This document shows, in pieces, positions 34,376 through 43,089 of a stretch of DNA of 64,000 nt (position 1 is the stretch's first letter; every line of letters starts with the position of its first letter). Source of the stretch: a bacterium CG_4_9_14_3_um_filter_65_15 (lineage in GTDB: Bacteria > Krumholzibacteriota > Krumholzibacteriia > LZORAL124-64-63); NCBI GenBank assembly GCA_002790835.1, contig PFVX01000079.1:197621-261620 (forward strand), written 5' to 3'. The position numbers and the translations under genes were made by a program. The notes below the pieces were generated by a model, which was not told the DNA's origin, did not search any database, and was given only the letters and a program-made list of their open reading frames with translations.

Positions 34376-34783
34376 ATGCGGAAGTTCAACCTGCTGGTAC
34401 TCTTCGTTTTGGTGGCCGGCCTGGCGGCCTATGCCTATGCTGAGGGCATTCCCGAGAAGATCACCATCGACGATTGCGCCAAGAAGAAGTCGGCTGTGGA
34501 ATTTCCCCACAAGGCCCACTTTGAGCGTACCAAGTGTGAAATCTGCCACCACGTCAACGAGGGTCTGACCGCCGAGAACTTCGCGGAAATGGAAGTCAAG
34601 GCTTGCGGGACCTGCCACGTGGAGCCCGAGAAGGCCGAAACGCCTATCTGCAGCAGCAGCAGCACGAAGAAGAATCCTTTCCACATTCTTTGCATCAGCT
34701 GTCACAAGGACGCCGTGGCGGAGAATGCGGAATCCAAGGCACCGACCAAGTGCACCGCGTGCCATCTCAAGCCTGCGGAGTAA
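34376..34783 (+). CDS. Tetraheme cytochrome c (class III / c3-like)
   Basis: 135 residues. A signal peptide (LLVLFVLVAGLAAYAYA) precedes four CxxCH sites: CEICHH, CGTCH, CISCH and CTACH, with upstream His (FPHKAHF, PFHILC) for bis-His ligation as in cytochrome c3/c7 proteins. It would be a small periplasmic electron carrier. A strong ribosome site (GGGGAGG) and dedicated promoter and terminator make it a single-gene unit. It may shuttle electrons to the pentaheme cytochrome/porin pair 3 kb away (inference). Confidence 0.88.
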   Translation: MRKFNLLVLFVLVAGLAAYAYAEGIPEKITIDDCAKKKSAVEFPHKAHFERTKCEICHHVNEGLTAENFAEMEVKACGTCHVEPEKAETPICSSSSTKKNPFHILCISCHKDAVAENAESKAPTKCTACHLKPAE

Positions 34784-34815
34784 CCAGGCGACGGTTCGTC
34801 CTGGAGTGAGGACAC

Positions 34816-34843
34816 CGCCCCGGCCCATCGGCCGGGGCGTTTT
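34816..34843 (+). terminator. Intrinsic terminator of the tetraheme cytochrome gene
   Basis: CGCCCCGGCC-CATC-GGCCGGGGCG, a perfect 10-bp stem followed by TTTT, 32 nt after the stop codon. Confidence 0.9.
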
Positions 34844-34870
34844 CATTTGGCGACCGATTTCATTGCATCT

Positions 34871-34898
34871 TTGCTCCGGCGGTTCCCGGTGCTAGATT
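34871..34898 (+). promoter_or_regulatory. Sigma-70 promoter for the purLQ operon
   Basis: TTGCTC, 16 nt, TAGATT, about 46 nt before the GTG start of purLQ. Confidence 0.5.
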
Positions 34899-34944
34899 GT
34901 GGGCTCACGATCGATCTGCGCACCTTCGGCAAGGGAGCGACGCG

Positions 34945-37900
34945 GTGGCCCAGGCGCACCCCCTCGACGAGAGTTTTTCGACCATTCCCGTTGCCCAGTA
35001 TGATGACTCCGGCTTGCGCTCCTACCTCAAGGAGCACGGCCTGACTTTGGCGCCGGGCGAAGCCCGCAAGATCTCCGATCTCCTGGGACGTGATCCCACC
35101 CTCACCGAACTGACCCTGTTCGACACCATGTGGAGCGAGCACTGTTCCTACAAGAGCAGCCGTCCGCACCTGAAGGCCAACCTGCCCACGACCGGAAGCA
35201 ACGTGGTGGTCGGCCCGGTGGAGGATGCGGGCATCGTCGAGTTCGGGGAATTCCAGGGCACGCGATACGGCATCATCCTGGCCCACGAGTCCCACAACCA
35301 CCCCAGCCAGGTCATGCCCGTGGAGGGCGCGGCCACGGGCATCGGCGGTATCGTGCGCGACGTGTATTGCATGGGGGGAAGGGTCATCGCGTCCCTGGAT
35401 CCGCTGCGATTCGGCTGGCCCGTGGCCGAGGACGAGGCGAATGCCGCCCATCACCTGGACATCGCCCGCGACGTGGTGCGCGGGATCTGGGAATACGGCA
35501 ACGCCATCGGCGTACCCAACCTGGGCGGGGACGTCTACTTCCATCCCAGCTTCAACGAGAACTGCCTGGTCAACGTGGTGGCCGTGGGGTTGGTCGAGAC
35601 CGACCACATCACCCACAGCCGGGTGCCGGCAGCCGCAAAGGACGAGCCCTACGATCTGATCCTGGTGGGCAAGCCCACCGACTGGTCGGGCATGGGGGGC
35701 GCAGCCTTCGCTTCGGCGACGCTGGACGCAGCCGCGGCCACCGAGAACAAGGGCAGCGTGCAGACTCCCGACCCGTTTCTCAAACGCATTCTGTCGGTGG
35801 CCAACCAGGCCATGCTCGAGTTCGCCCGCAGCGAGGGCGTGGAGATCGGCTTCAAGGATCTGGGCGCCGGAGGTGTGGCCTGCGTGACCAGCGAATTGGC
35901 CGACGCGGGGGGCTTCGGTTGTGATGTGGACCTGGCGAAGGTCCACCGCATCGCCGGCCTGCCGGCGCGGGTCTGTGCCTGCAGCGAGACCCAGGAGCGC
36001 TACGGGATCGCGGTGCCTGCCCGGCTCACCGAAAATATCCTGAAGATCTACAACGAGGATTTCGCCTTGCCGACGCTCTACCAGGGGGCTTGTGCGGCTC
36101 GCATCGGACGGGTGGCCACCGACGGGAACTACGTGCTGCGCCTGGGCGGGGATATCCTCTGCCACGCGCCCATCCGCACCATCACCGAAGGCATACGATA
36201 CGACCGGCTCGCCCAGGCCCCTGAGGTGGAAGCCGTGCCCGCTGACGCCCGGCTGCACGAGGCCCCCCGGGACCGGATCGCCGAGGAGTGGCTGGCTTTG
36301 ATGTGCCATCCCAACCTGTGCAGTCGGGAGTACGTCTACCGTCATTACGACAGCGAGGTCCAGGCGGGCACCATCCTGCGGCCGGGTGAAGCCGACGCGG
36401 GAGTTGTGGCCCCTGTGCCGGGATGGATGCGGGCCATTGCGGTGTCGGCCGACGGCAACCCCCTGCTGGGACTCGCCGACCCCTACCTGGCCGGCGTGGC
36501 GGCTGTGGTGGAGGCCTGCCGCAACGTGGCTTGCGTGGGCGGCGAACCCGCAGCCGTGACCGACTGCCTGAACTTCGGCAATCCGGAACAACCGGAAGCC
36601 TTCTGGCAATTCACCGAGGCGGTGCGCGGGGTGGGTGACGCCTGCCGGGGCATCGGCCTGTACGCCCGGCCGGACGCCCCTCTGCCGGTCATCAGCGGCA
36701 ATGTGAGCTTCTACAACCAGAGCAGCAGCGGCCGCAGCGTGGCTCCTTCGCCCATCGTGGCCTGTGTCGGGATGGTCGAGGACTACAGCCGGTGCCGCTC
36801 CCAGCGTTTCAAGCAGGCCGGGGACAAGGTGATCCTCGTGGGTAGGCGCAGGCCCGAGACCGCCGGTTCGGTCTATCGGGATGCGGGATTCCAGGCCGGC
36901 CGTCCGGCGGTACCGCCGCTTGACCTGGAAGCCGCGCGCCGGGAAATCCGCGCGGTCATCGATCTGGTCCAGGCCGGTTTGGCCACCGCGGTCCACGACA
37001 TCGGAGACGGCGGGTTGGCCGCTTGTCTCAGTGAAATGGCCATGGGCCTGGAGGGTGCGGCGATCCGCGGCGCCGCCATCACCCTGCCCGATGACGGGGA
37101 ATTGACCGCCCGCGAAATCCTGTTCGCGGAAGCGGGCGGTTTCGTACTGACGATTTCCCCCACGGTCATGGCCCCGGTTTCCGAGGTCCTGACCAAGGCC
37201 CAGGTGTTCTGGGCGGTCCTGGGCGAGGTGACCGACGAGGGCAGCTTGACCGTGACGGACACCGATGGGACCCAGGTCGCGGCGCTGGATGTTTCGGTCA
37301 TGACCCGCGCCTGGCAAAGTGCGCTGCCCCGGTTGTTGGGCGGTGAGGCCGCCGCCGCAGCCGTGCCGGACCTCGCCGCACTCGATCCGGACCCCGTTAC
37401 CGACGCCCAGGCGAGCCCCGCCGCCGTAGCGGTCGGGAGGCGACCCCGCATCGCCGTGGTCCAGTTGCCGGGAGTCAACTGCGAGATGGAATCGGCCCTG
37501 CTTCTGGATCGCTTCGGCGCCGAGGCGGAGATCTTCCGCTGGACACGGCCCGCCGCCGAGCTGGAGAAGTTCGACGGCTACCTGATCCCCGGTGGGTTCT
37601 CCTACCAGGACCGGGTGCGCGCCGGCGCCATCGCGGCCAAGGATCCGCTCCTGCGCATCCTGCTGGAAGCCGCGGAAAAGGGTCGGCCCATCCTGGGCAT
37701 CTGCAACGGGTGTCAGGTTCTGGTGGAGGCGGGGCTGGTGCCCGGCCGCGAGCCCGGAGCCGTGGAAATCGCCCTGGGACCCAATCGTTTCCCGGGTCGC
37801 CAGGGATACTACGCCAACTGGGTGGCGGTGGAGCGGCATCCCGACGCCGTTTCCCCCTTCGTGGAGGGGCTGCAGGAATCCCTGCCCTTGCCGGTGGCCC

Positions 37901-38229
37901 ACGCCGAAGGCCGGTTTACCCACGAGGATCCCGCCTGGTTCGCCCAATTGGCCGTCGCAGGTCACGTGGCCCTGCGGTATTGCGCGCTGGGGGGGCGCGG
38001 GGACGGCAACCCCAACGGATCCCTGCTGGCCGCGGCTGCACTGACCAACTCCCGCGGCAATGTGCTGGCGATGATGCCCCATCCCGAGCGTGCCGCGCTG
38101 TTGCGCATGGTTCCTGAAGACCTGCCCCACGCGTGGGCGCGCCGCCGCCGCGCCGCCGGTGACGGGGCGGCCCTGGAGCAACCCGGCCCGGGCGCTTTCC
38201 TCCTGCGTCGCCTCGTGGAGATGTGCTGA
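34945..38229 (+). CDS. purL: Phosphoribosylformylglycinamidine synthase, short PurL fused to PurQ
   Basis: 1094 residues from the GTG at 34945 (AAGGGAG 7 nt upstream); the track start at 34897 overlaps the promoter. Residues 1 to about 800 are short-type PurL: LTLFDTMWSEHCSYKSSRPHLK, AHESHNHPSQVMPVEGAATGIGG, LGGDVYFHPSF and GDGGLAACLSEM. After a linker near 840, a PurQ glutaminase follows: IAVVQLPGVNCEMES, PGGFSYQDRVRAGAI, nucleophile Cys in GICNGCQVL and PHPERA. It converts FGAR to FGAM with ammonia channelled from glutamine. It lacks the N-terminal PurS-like domain of the 1300-residue E. coli enzyme, so a separate PurS is expected. Confidence 0.95.
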   Translation: MAQAHPLDESFSTIPVAQYDDSGLRSYLKEHGLTLAPGEARKISDLLGRDPTLTELTLFDTMWSEHCSYKSSRPHLKANLPTTGSNVVVGPVEDAGIVEFGEFQGTRYGIILAHESHNHPSQVMPVEGAATGIGGIVRDVYCMGGRVIASLDPLRFGWPVAEDEANAAHHLDIARDVVRGIWEYGNAIGVPNLGGDVYFHPSFNENCLVNVVAVGLVETDHITHSRVPAAAKDEPYDLILVGKPTDWSGMGGAAFASATLDAAAATENKGSVQTPDPFLKRILSVANQAMLEFARSEGVEIGFKDLGAGGVACVTSELADAGGFGCDVDLAKVHRIAGLPARVCACSETQERYGIAVPARLTENILKIYNEDFALPTLYQGACAARIGRVATDGNYVLRLGGDILCHAPIRTITEGIRYDRLAQAPEVEAVPADARLHEAPRDRIAEEWLALMCHPNLCSREYVYRHYDSEVQAGTILRPGEADAGVVAPVPGWMRAIAVSADGNPLLGLADPYLAGVAAVVEACRNVACVGGEPAAVTDCLNFGNPEQPEAFWQFTEAVRGVGDACRGIGLYARPDAPLPVISGNVSFYNQSSSGRSVAPSPIVACVGMVEDYSRCRSQRFKQAGDKVILVGRRRPETAGSVYRDAGFQAGRPAVPPLDLEAARREIRAVIDLVQAGLATAVHDIGDGGLAACLSEMAMGLEGAAIRGAAITLPDDGELTAREILFAEAGGFVLTISPTVMAPVSEVLTKAQVFWAVLGEVTDEGSLTVTDTDGTQVAALDVSVMTRAWQSALPRLLGGEAAAAAVPDLAALDPDPVTDAQASPAAVAVGRRPRIAVVQLPGVNCEMESALLLDRFGAEAEIFRWTRPAAELEKFDGYLIPGGFSYQDRVRAGAIAAKDPLLRILLEAAEKGRPILGICNGCQVLVEAGLVPGREPGAVEIALGPNRFPGRQGYYANWVAVERHPDAVSPFVEGLQESLPLPVAHAEGRFTHEDPAWFAQLAVAGHVALRYCALGGRGDGNPNGSLLAAAALTNSRGNVLAMMPHPERAALLRMVPEDLPHAWARRRRAAGDGAALEQPGPGAFLLRRLVEMC

Positions 38230-38837
38230 TGAACCAAGCCGCTGAATCCGTCCAGATCATCCTGCTGACCGCCCACAAGGGGGTCGATCTGCATGCGGCC
38301 ACCGCCCTGCAGGTCATGCGAGACCGCCTGGAGGGTGGGTCGCAGTTGTCCGGCCTGTTCCGATGCCAGTGGCACAGTTTCGCTGCCGACCGGGTCGCCG
38401 GCGAGGTGGACTCCTTGTTGGCCACCGGACGCTACTTCAACCCCAACAAGCACCACTACGGGGTTTTCCAACTGGCGGACCGCACCGATCCCTGGTATGC
38501 AGGGGGTAACGATCTTCCCGGCGCCTGGCCGGGAACACCCGTCGCCGGCGATTTGGCTGTGGACGAACAATTGTACGGGAACCTGTTGGGCGGGCCGCCG
38601 GGTGAGGATCAGTCGGCTGTGGACGTGGCGTCCCTGGTGCGGGAGCAGCCGGGTCCGATTGTTTCGGGCGTGCTGTGGCGTCTGGCCCTGGAAGCGGCCC
38701 CGGGTGCGGCCGCGGAGCTTGCGGTCACCCTGGCGGTGGCCAGGCGGCGCAAGGAAGGATTGCTGGTGAATCCCCATCTCGAGGATTGGCTCATGGGCGC
38801 GCCGCAGGCCGGTCTGCGGATGAAGGAGACAGGATGA
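38229..38837 (+). CDS. Unrecognised protein in pur operon, possible divergent PurS
   Basis: 202 residues, starting 1 nt inside the purLQ stop (TGATG) and overlapping purF by ATGA. I do not recognise the family. The first 80 residues can be laid over PurS: a strand VQIILLTAHKGVD, a helix AATALQVMRDRL, a strand with FRCQWHSF, a helix VAGEVDSLLATG and a final NPNKHHYGVFQL comparable to the PurS ending LLANxVIEDY. The remaining 120 residues are Ala/Leu-rich helical. Short PurL plus PurQ needs PurS in other bacteria and none is otherwise visible here, so a PurS role is inferred from position, not shown. Confidence 0.6.
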   Translation: MNQAAESVQIILLTAHKGVDLHAATALQVMRDRLEGGSQLSGLFRCQWHSFAADRVAGEVDSLLATGRYFNPNKHHYGVFQLADRTDPWYAGGNDLPGAWPGTPVAGDLAVDEQLYGNLLGGPPGEDQSAVDVASLVREQPGPIVSGVLWRLALEAAPGAAAELAVTLAVARRRKEGLLVNPHLEDWLMGAPQAGLRMKETG

Positions 38838-40291
38838 CCCGCAGGCATTGGGCAGAGGAATGCGGCGTGGTCGGTATCGCTGCGGTGCCGGGAGCCTCGG
38901 AGTTGGCCAGCCTGGCGCTGCACGCCCTCCAGCATCGCGGTCAGGAAAGCGCCGGCATCACCGTGGCTGACGGCCACCGCCTGCAGACTTTCAAGAAAAT
39001 GGGCCTGGTTGCCGACGTGTTCGACGAGGCGGTCACCCGCGGTCTCGGCGGAAATTACGCCATCGGCCACGTGCGCTACAGCACCTCCGGGTCCAGCAAC
39101 CTCCTCAATGCCCAGCCTCTTCAGGTTGCTTCCCACCGCGGCACCGTAAGCCTGGCCCACAACGGCAATCTGGTCAACGCGCCCGAGCTGAGACGCGACA
39201 TGGAAATCGACGGGTCCATCTTCTCGACCACCAGCGATACCGAGGTCATCCTGCACATGCTGGCCCGCAGCGGCGAACCTGCCTGGGAAGACGCCCTGGC
39301 CGAGATTCTGCCCCGGGTCAAGGGAGCCTATTCCCTGGTCATGTTGACCCGCGACAAGCTGATCGCCGCGCGGGATCCCTACGGATTCCGGCCCCTGTGT
39401 CTCGGTCGCTATCGGGACAGCTACGTGACCGCCAGCGAGAGCTGCGCCTTCGATATCATCGGCGCGGAGTACCTGCGCGACATCGAGCCGGGGGAGATGG
39501 TGATCCTCGGCCCGGGTGAGCTGACCAGCCGCCGGGTGGGCGACACGGCGCCGGAAAAACGCTGTGTCTTCGAGCACGTCTACTTTTCCCGTCCCGATAG
39601 CCGGGTGTTCGGGATCAACGTGGAGCAGGCCCGCAGGCGCAGCGGCGAGATCCTGGGTCGGGAGGCTCCGGCCGAAGCGGACCTGGTATGCGCCGTTCCC
39701 GATTCGAGCAACACCGCCGCCCTGGGGTATGCCACCGCCACCGGTCTGCCCTTCGAATTGGCCCTGATCCGCAATCATTATGTCGGGCGCACCTTCATTT
39801 CTCCGGCCCAGAAGGTGCGGGACATGTCCGTCCGCATTAAATTCAATCCGGTGGCCGCAGTGATCACTGGTAAGCGCATCGTGGTCGTCGACGACTCCAT
39901 CGTGCGGGGCACGACCATGCGCAAGCTGGTCAAGATCATTCGGGCCGCGGGCGCCAAAGAGGTGCATCTGCGCATCGCATCGCCCCCGGTAACCAATCCC
40001 TGCTACTACGGAATCGATACGCCGGTGCGGAACGAACTCATCGCCTCCAGCCACACCGTGGAGGAGATCGCCACCTACCTGAGGGTGGATTCCCTGGCTT
40101 ACCTGTCCCTGTCCGGTCTCCTGGAGGCGACCGGCGAGGGTGACCGGTATTGCGACGCGTGTTTCACCGGGAATTATCCCGTATCTTTCGCGGAAATGTC
40201 CGGCAAGCTGGTTTTCGACGACCATGTTGCCGGGGCGGAGATCAAGGTCATGCCCCTGGCTCCGGGTGACGAATCCGGCGTGGGAAAATAG
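38834..40291 (+). CDS. purF: Amidophosphoribosyltransferase, Fe-S type
   Basis: 485 residues from the ATG at 38834. After a nine-residue propeptide comes the Ntn nucleophile Cys in ECGVVGI; HALQHRGQESAGI, HVRYSTSG and HNGNLVN form the glutaminase site. The PRPP loop is VVVDDSIVRGTT. Cysteines in KRCVFEHVYF, NPCYYGID and YCDACFTGNYP match the four 4Fe-4S ligands of the B. subtilis enzyme. It makes phosphoribosylamine, the first committed step of purine synthesis. Last gene of the pur overlap chain. Confidence 0.97.
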   Translation: MTRRHWAEECGVVGIAAVPGASELASLALHALQHRGQESAGITVADGHRLQTFKKMGLVADVFDEAVTRGLGGNYAIGHVRYSTSGSSNLLNAQPLQVASHRGTVSLAHNGNLVNAPELRRDMEIDGSIFSTTSDTEVILHMLARSGEPAWEDALAEILPRVKGAYSLVMLTRDKLIAARDPYGFRPLCLGRYRDSYVTASESCAFDIIGAEYLRDIEPGEMVILGPGELTSRRVGDTAPEKRCVFEHVYFSRPDSRVFGINVEQARRRSGEILGREAPAEADLVCAVPDSSNTAALGYATATGLPFELALIRNHYVGRTFISPAQKVRDMSVRIKFNPVAAVITGKRIVVVDDSIVRGTTMRKLVKIIRAAGAKEVHLRIASPPVTNPCYYGIDTPVRNELIASSHTVEEIATYLRVDSLAYLSLSGLLEATGEGDRYCDACFTGNYPVSFAEMSGKLVFDDHVAGAEIKVMPLAPGDESGVGK

Positions 40292-40311
40292 AACGCAACG
40301 AGGTTGGAAAA

Positions 40312-43044
40312 TTGGCCATGGAACTGCAGGCCGCCGCCCCCTGGCGGCCGCGCCCTTGTTATGAAGACCCTTCGGCGCTGTCCCGTGCGCTGACCCGCCG
40401 GGTGCTGCCCCTGGTGGGGGCGCCCGGACGCTATGTGGGCGGCGAACTCGGTGCAGAGCGCAACGGTTTCAGCGGGACCGGCGCCAACATCCTGCTGACT
40501 TTTCCCGACGCCTACGAAGTGGGAATGTCCCACCAGGGTCTGCGGATCCTCTACACCCTGCTCCAGCGCACCGAGGGCGTGTTCTGCGACATCGCGTTCG
40601 CGCCTTGGCCCGACATGGAAGAACGGATGCGCGCCGAAGGGCTGCCCCTGTTCGGCCTCGAGTCACGCCGAGCGGCCGCGTCCTTCGACCTGGTGGGATT
40701 CTCCCTGGGCTACGAGCTGGCCTATACCAACATGCTCACCATGATCGACCTGGCCGGCTCCCCGCTGGCGTCCGACCAGCGAGGCGAGGAGGATCCGATC
40801 TTCCTGGCCGGGGGCTCCTGCGCCATCAATCCGGCCGTGGTCGGCCCATTCCTGGATGTGGTCTTTCTGGGAGACGGCGAGGAGATGCTGCCCGAAGCGG
40901 CGGTCCTGGTCAGACAGGCCAAAAGTGAAGGCCTGGGAAGGACCGGGATCCTGGCACGGCTGCGGGAATTGCCGGGTGCGTGGTGGACCGGCTGCCCGGG
41001 TCCGGTGCTGTCACGAGCCATCACCGACATGAATGCCTATCCGCCACCGGCCAAGCTGGTTCCGGTCATCGAACCGGTCCACGATCGACTGTCCCTGGAG
41101 GTTATGCGCGGGTGCGTGCGGGGGTGCCGCTTCTGTCAGGCGGGCATGATCACGCGACCGGTGCGGGAAAGGGACGCGGACAAGCTGGTGGCCGCCGCAC
41201 GGGAGGGCGTGGCCGCCGCCGGCTATGCCGAGGTCTCGTTGCTGAGCCTGTCCACCGCCGACTACTCCGGGCTGGGAGATACGGTGGCCGGAATCCAGGC
41301 CGAACTGGCGGGTACCCGCACCAATCTGGTTCTGCCCAGTCTCCGGGTGGACTCGGTGGATGCGGACCTGTACGAGCGGATCGGACGCGAGCGGCCGCGC
41401 AGCTTCACCTTCGCTCCCGAAGCGGGCAGCCAGCGGTTGCGCGACGTCATCAACAAGAACATCACCGAGCAGCAGATCCTGGACACCGCGCGCGAAGTCT
41501 TCGCCGCGGGGGTCAAGAGCGTCAAACTCTACTTCATGATCGGCCTGCCCACCGAGACGAATGAGGACCTCGACGCCCTGGTTGCCCTGGTGGGGCAGGT
41601 CGTGGGTCTGGCGCCCCGGGGTGGAGACCAGGTGCACGTCTCCCTTTCCCCGTTCGCGCCCAAGGCCCACACCGCCTTTCAGTGGGCCGGTCAGATCTCC
41701 CGCGAGGAAATCCGGCGCCGCAACAACTACCTGGCACGGCCCCTGCGCAGGATGAAGGTCAAGGTGAGCCTGCGTGAACCCGAGGTCTCCTTCCTGGAGG
41801 CCTTGTTGGGATTGGGGGATGAGCGACTGGCTCCCGTGGTTGCCGAGGCATGGAACCGGGGTGCGCGTTTCGATGGCTGGGACGAGAGCTTCGATTTCTC
41901 CCGCTGGGAAGCCGCCCTGCAGAGTTGTGGCATCGACCCCGAACCATATCTTGCGCCTCGTGACCCCGGATCTCCCTTGCCCTGGGACAATGTCGACGTG
42001 GGTGTGACCAGGAGCTTTCTGCAGCGGGATTGGGAACGGGCCCGGCGGGAACAAACCCTGGCGGATTGCCGGCTGGAAATCGGGTGCTACGACTGCGGGT
42101 CCTGCAGTCCGCAGCTCCAGCACCTGTTCTCCCTACCCTCCGGGAAGGTCACCCCGGCCGCCGGGGTCGAGCCGGAGGGGATCTCCCCGGACGAGCCCCC
42201 GGAGTTCGACCCGCGCAACCGGGACCCACGCGATCCGGGCCGGGAACAGAAGAAGTGGACGATCTGGCGGCAGCAGGCGGCAACCAAGTGCTGGTACCGC
42301 ATGGAGTACGCCAAGACCGAGGACATGGCCTTTCTCGGTCACCTGGATTTCCAGCGGCAGCTGCACCTGGCGTTGCGGCGATCCAACTTGCCTGTGGCCT
42401 ATAGCAAGGGCTATCATCCTCATCCCCTGCTGAAGTTCGGCCCCCCGTTGCCGCTGGGACACGAGGGCCTGCGCGAGTGCATGGATCTGGCCTTGACCCA
42501 TGCCTGCCCGGGCTGGGACGATGACCTCAATCGAACCCTGCCCGCCGGTTTGCGCATCGGCCGGACCTTGATGGTGGGTAGCCAGAACCCCGCCTCCATC
42601 GACCAGGTGGTGGTGAGGTTCTCCTATCGGGTGGAAATTCCCGGGGGCGACGAGGGTCCCGACCGTGGGCAGATCGCCGCCAAGGTGGGGGAATTCCTCG
42701 ACGCGCCGACCTGGCCCTATGTCAGGCACCGGCCCAAGGGGGATGTGAACATGGATATCCGCGCACTGGTTCCTGCCGGTGCGCTGGTTTTGGAAGATGA
42801 CCCCGGAGCGAACGGAAGCGCCGTGTTGCGCTTGTCGTTGCTCCGGACTCGCACCGGCGCGGTGTTGCCGGTAAACGAATTCCTGGCCGCCCTGCTGGGC
42901 GACCTGCTGCCGGAGTCCCGGTTTTGCAGGGTCGTGCGCACGGGATACCACGGCCGGCACCATGAGGGGCGATGGTATTCGCCCCTCGAGGAAGTGGGTG
43001 AATCCAACCTCCGCTACTGGCTGGGACGGCACATCAACGGATAG
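40312..43044 (+). CDS. TIGR03960-type radical SAM protein with C-terminal TIGR03936/DUF2344 domain
   Basis: About 910 residues. The N-terminal third is B12-binding-like (NILLTFPDAYEVGMSHQGLRILYTLL, FLAGGSCAINP), followed by the radical SAM core with VMRGCVRGCRFCQAGMITRP (Cx3Cx2C) and FTFAPEAGSQRLRDVINKNI. After about residue 650, WYRMEYAKTEDMAFLGHLDFQRQL and YSKGYHPHPLLKFGPPLPLG are the DUF2344 domain. A further Cys group (CYDCGSC) lies between the two. The function is unknown; the gene is often next to rng, as here. Start is TTG 40312, or the ATG at 40318. Confidence 0.88.
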   Translation: MAMELQAAAPWRPRPCYEDPSALSRALTRRVLPLVGAPGRYVGGELGAERNGFSGTGANILLTFPDAYEVGMSHQGLRILYTLLQRTEGVFCDIAFAPWPDMEERMRAEGLPLFGLESRRAAASFDLVGFSLGYELAYTNMLTMIDLAGSPLASDQRGEEDPIFLAGGSCAINPAVVGPFLDVVFLGDGEEMLPEAAVLVRQAKSEGLGRTGILARLRELPGAWWTGCPGPVLSRAITDMNAYPPPAKLVPVIEPVHDRLSLEVMRGCVRGCRFCQAGMITRPVRERDADKLVAAAREGVAAAGYAEVSLLSLSTADYSGLGDTVAGIQAELAGTRTNLVLPSLRVDSVDADLYERIGRERPRSFTFAPEAGSQRLRDVINKNITEQQILDTAREVFAAGVKSVKLYFMIGLPTETNEDLDALVALVGQVVGLAPRGGDQVHVSLSPFAPKAHTAFQWAGQISREEIRRRNNYLARPLRRMKVKVSLREPEVSFLEALLGLGDERLAPVVAEAWNRGARFDGWDESFDFSRWEAALQSCGIDPEPYLAPRDPGSPLPWDNVDVGVTRSFLQRDWERARREQTLADCRLEIGCYDCGSCSPQLQHLFSLPSGKVTPAAGVEPEGISPDEPPEFDPRNRDPRDPGREQKKWTIWRQQAATKCWYRMEYAKTEDMAFLGHLDFQRQLHLALRRSNLPVAYSKGYHPHPLLKFGPPLPLGHEGLRECMDLALTHACPGWDDDLNRTLPAGLRIGRTLMVGSQNPASIDQVVVRFSYRVEIPGGDEGPDRGQIAAKVGEFLDAPTWPYVRHRPKGDVNMDIRALVPAGALVLEDDPGANGSAVLRLSLLRTRTGAVLPVNEFLAALLGDLLPESRFCRVVRTGYHGRHHEGRWYSPLEEVGESNLRYWLGRHING

Positions 43045-43089
43045 TGCCGGGGCTTTCTGGGCCCACCGTCGGCTGCGGCAAGGCCTTCT

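Noticed and set aside
34843-38181. 1112-residue minus-strand ORF antisense to purLQ
   Set aside because: It mirrors the purLQ codons in a high-GC gene, its translation is His/Gly/Val-rich without any domain, and purLQ motifs are unmistakable on the plus strand.
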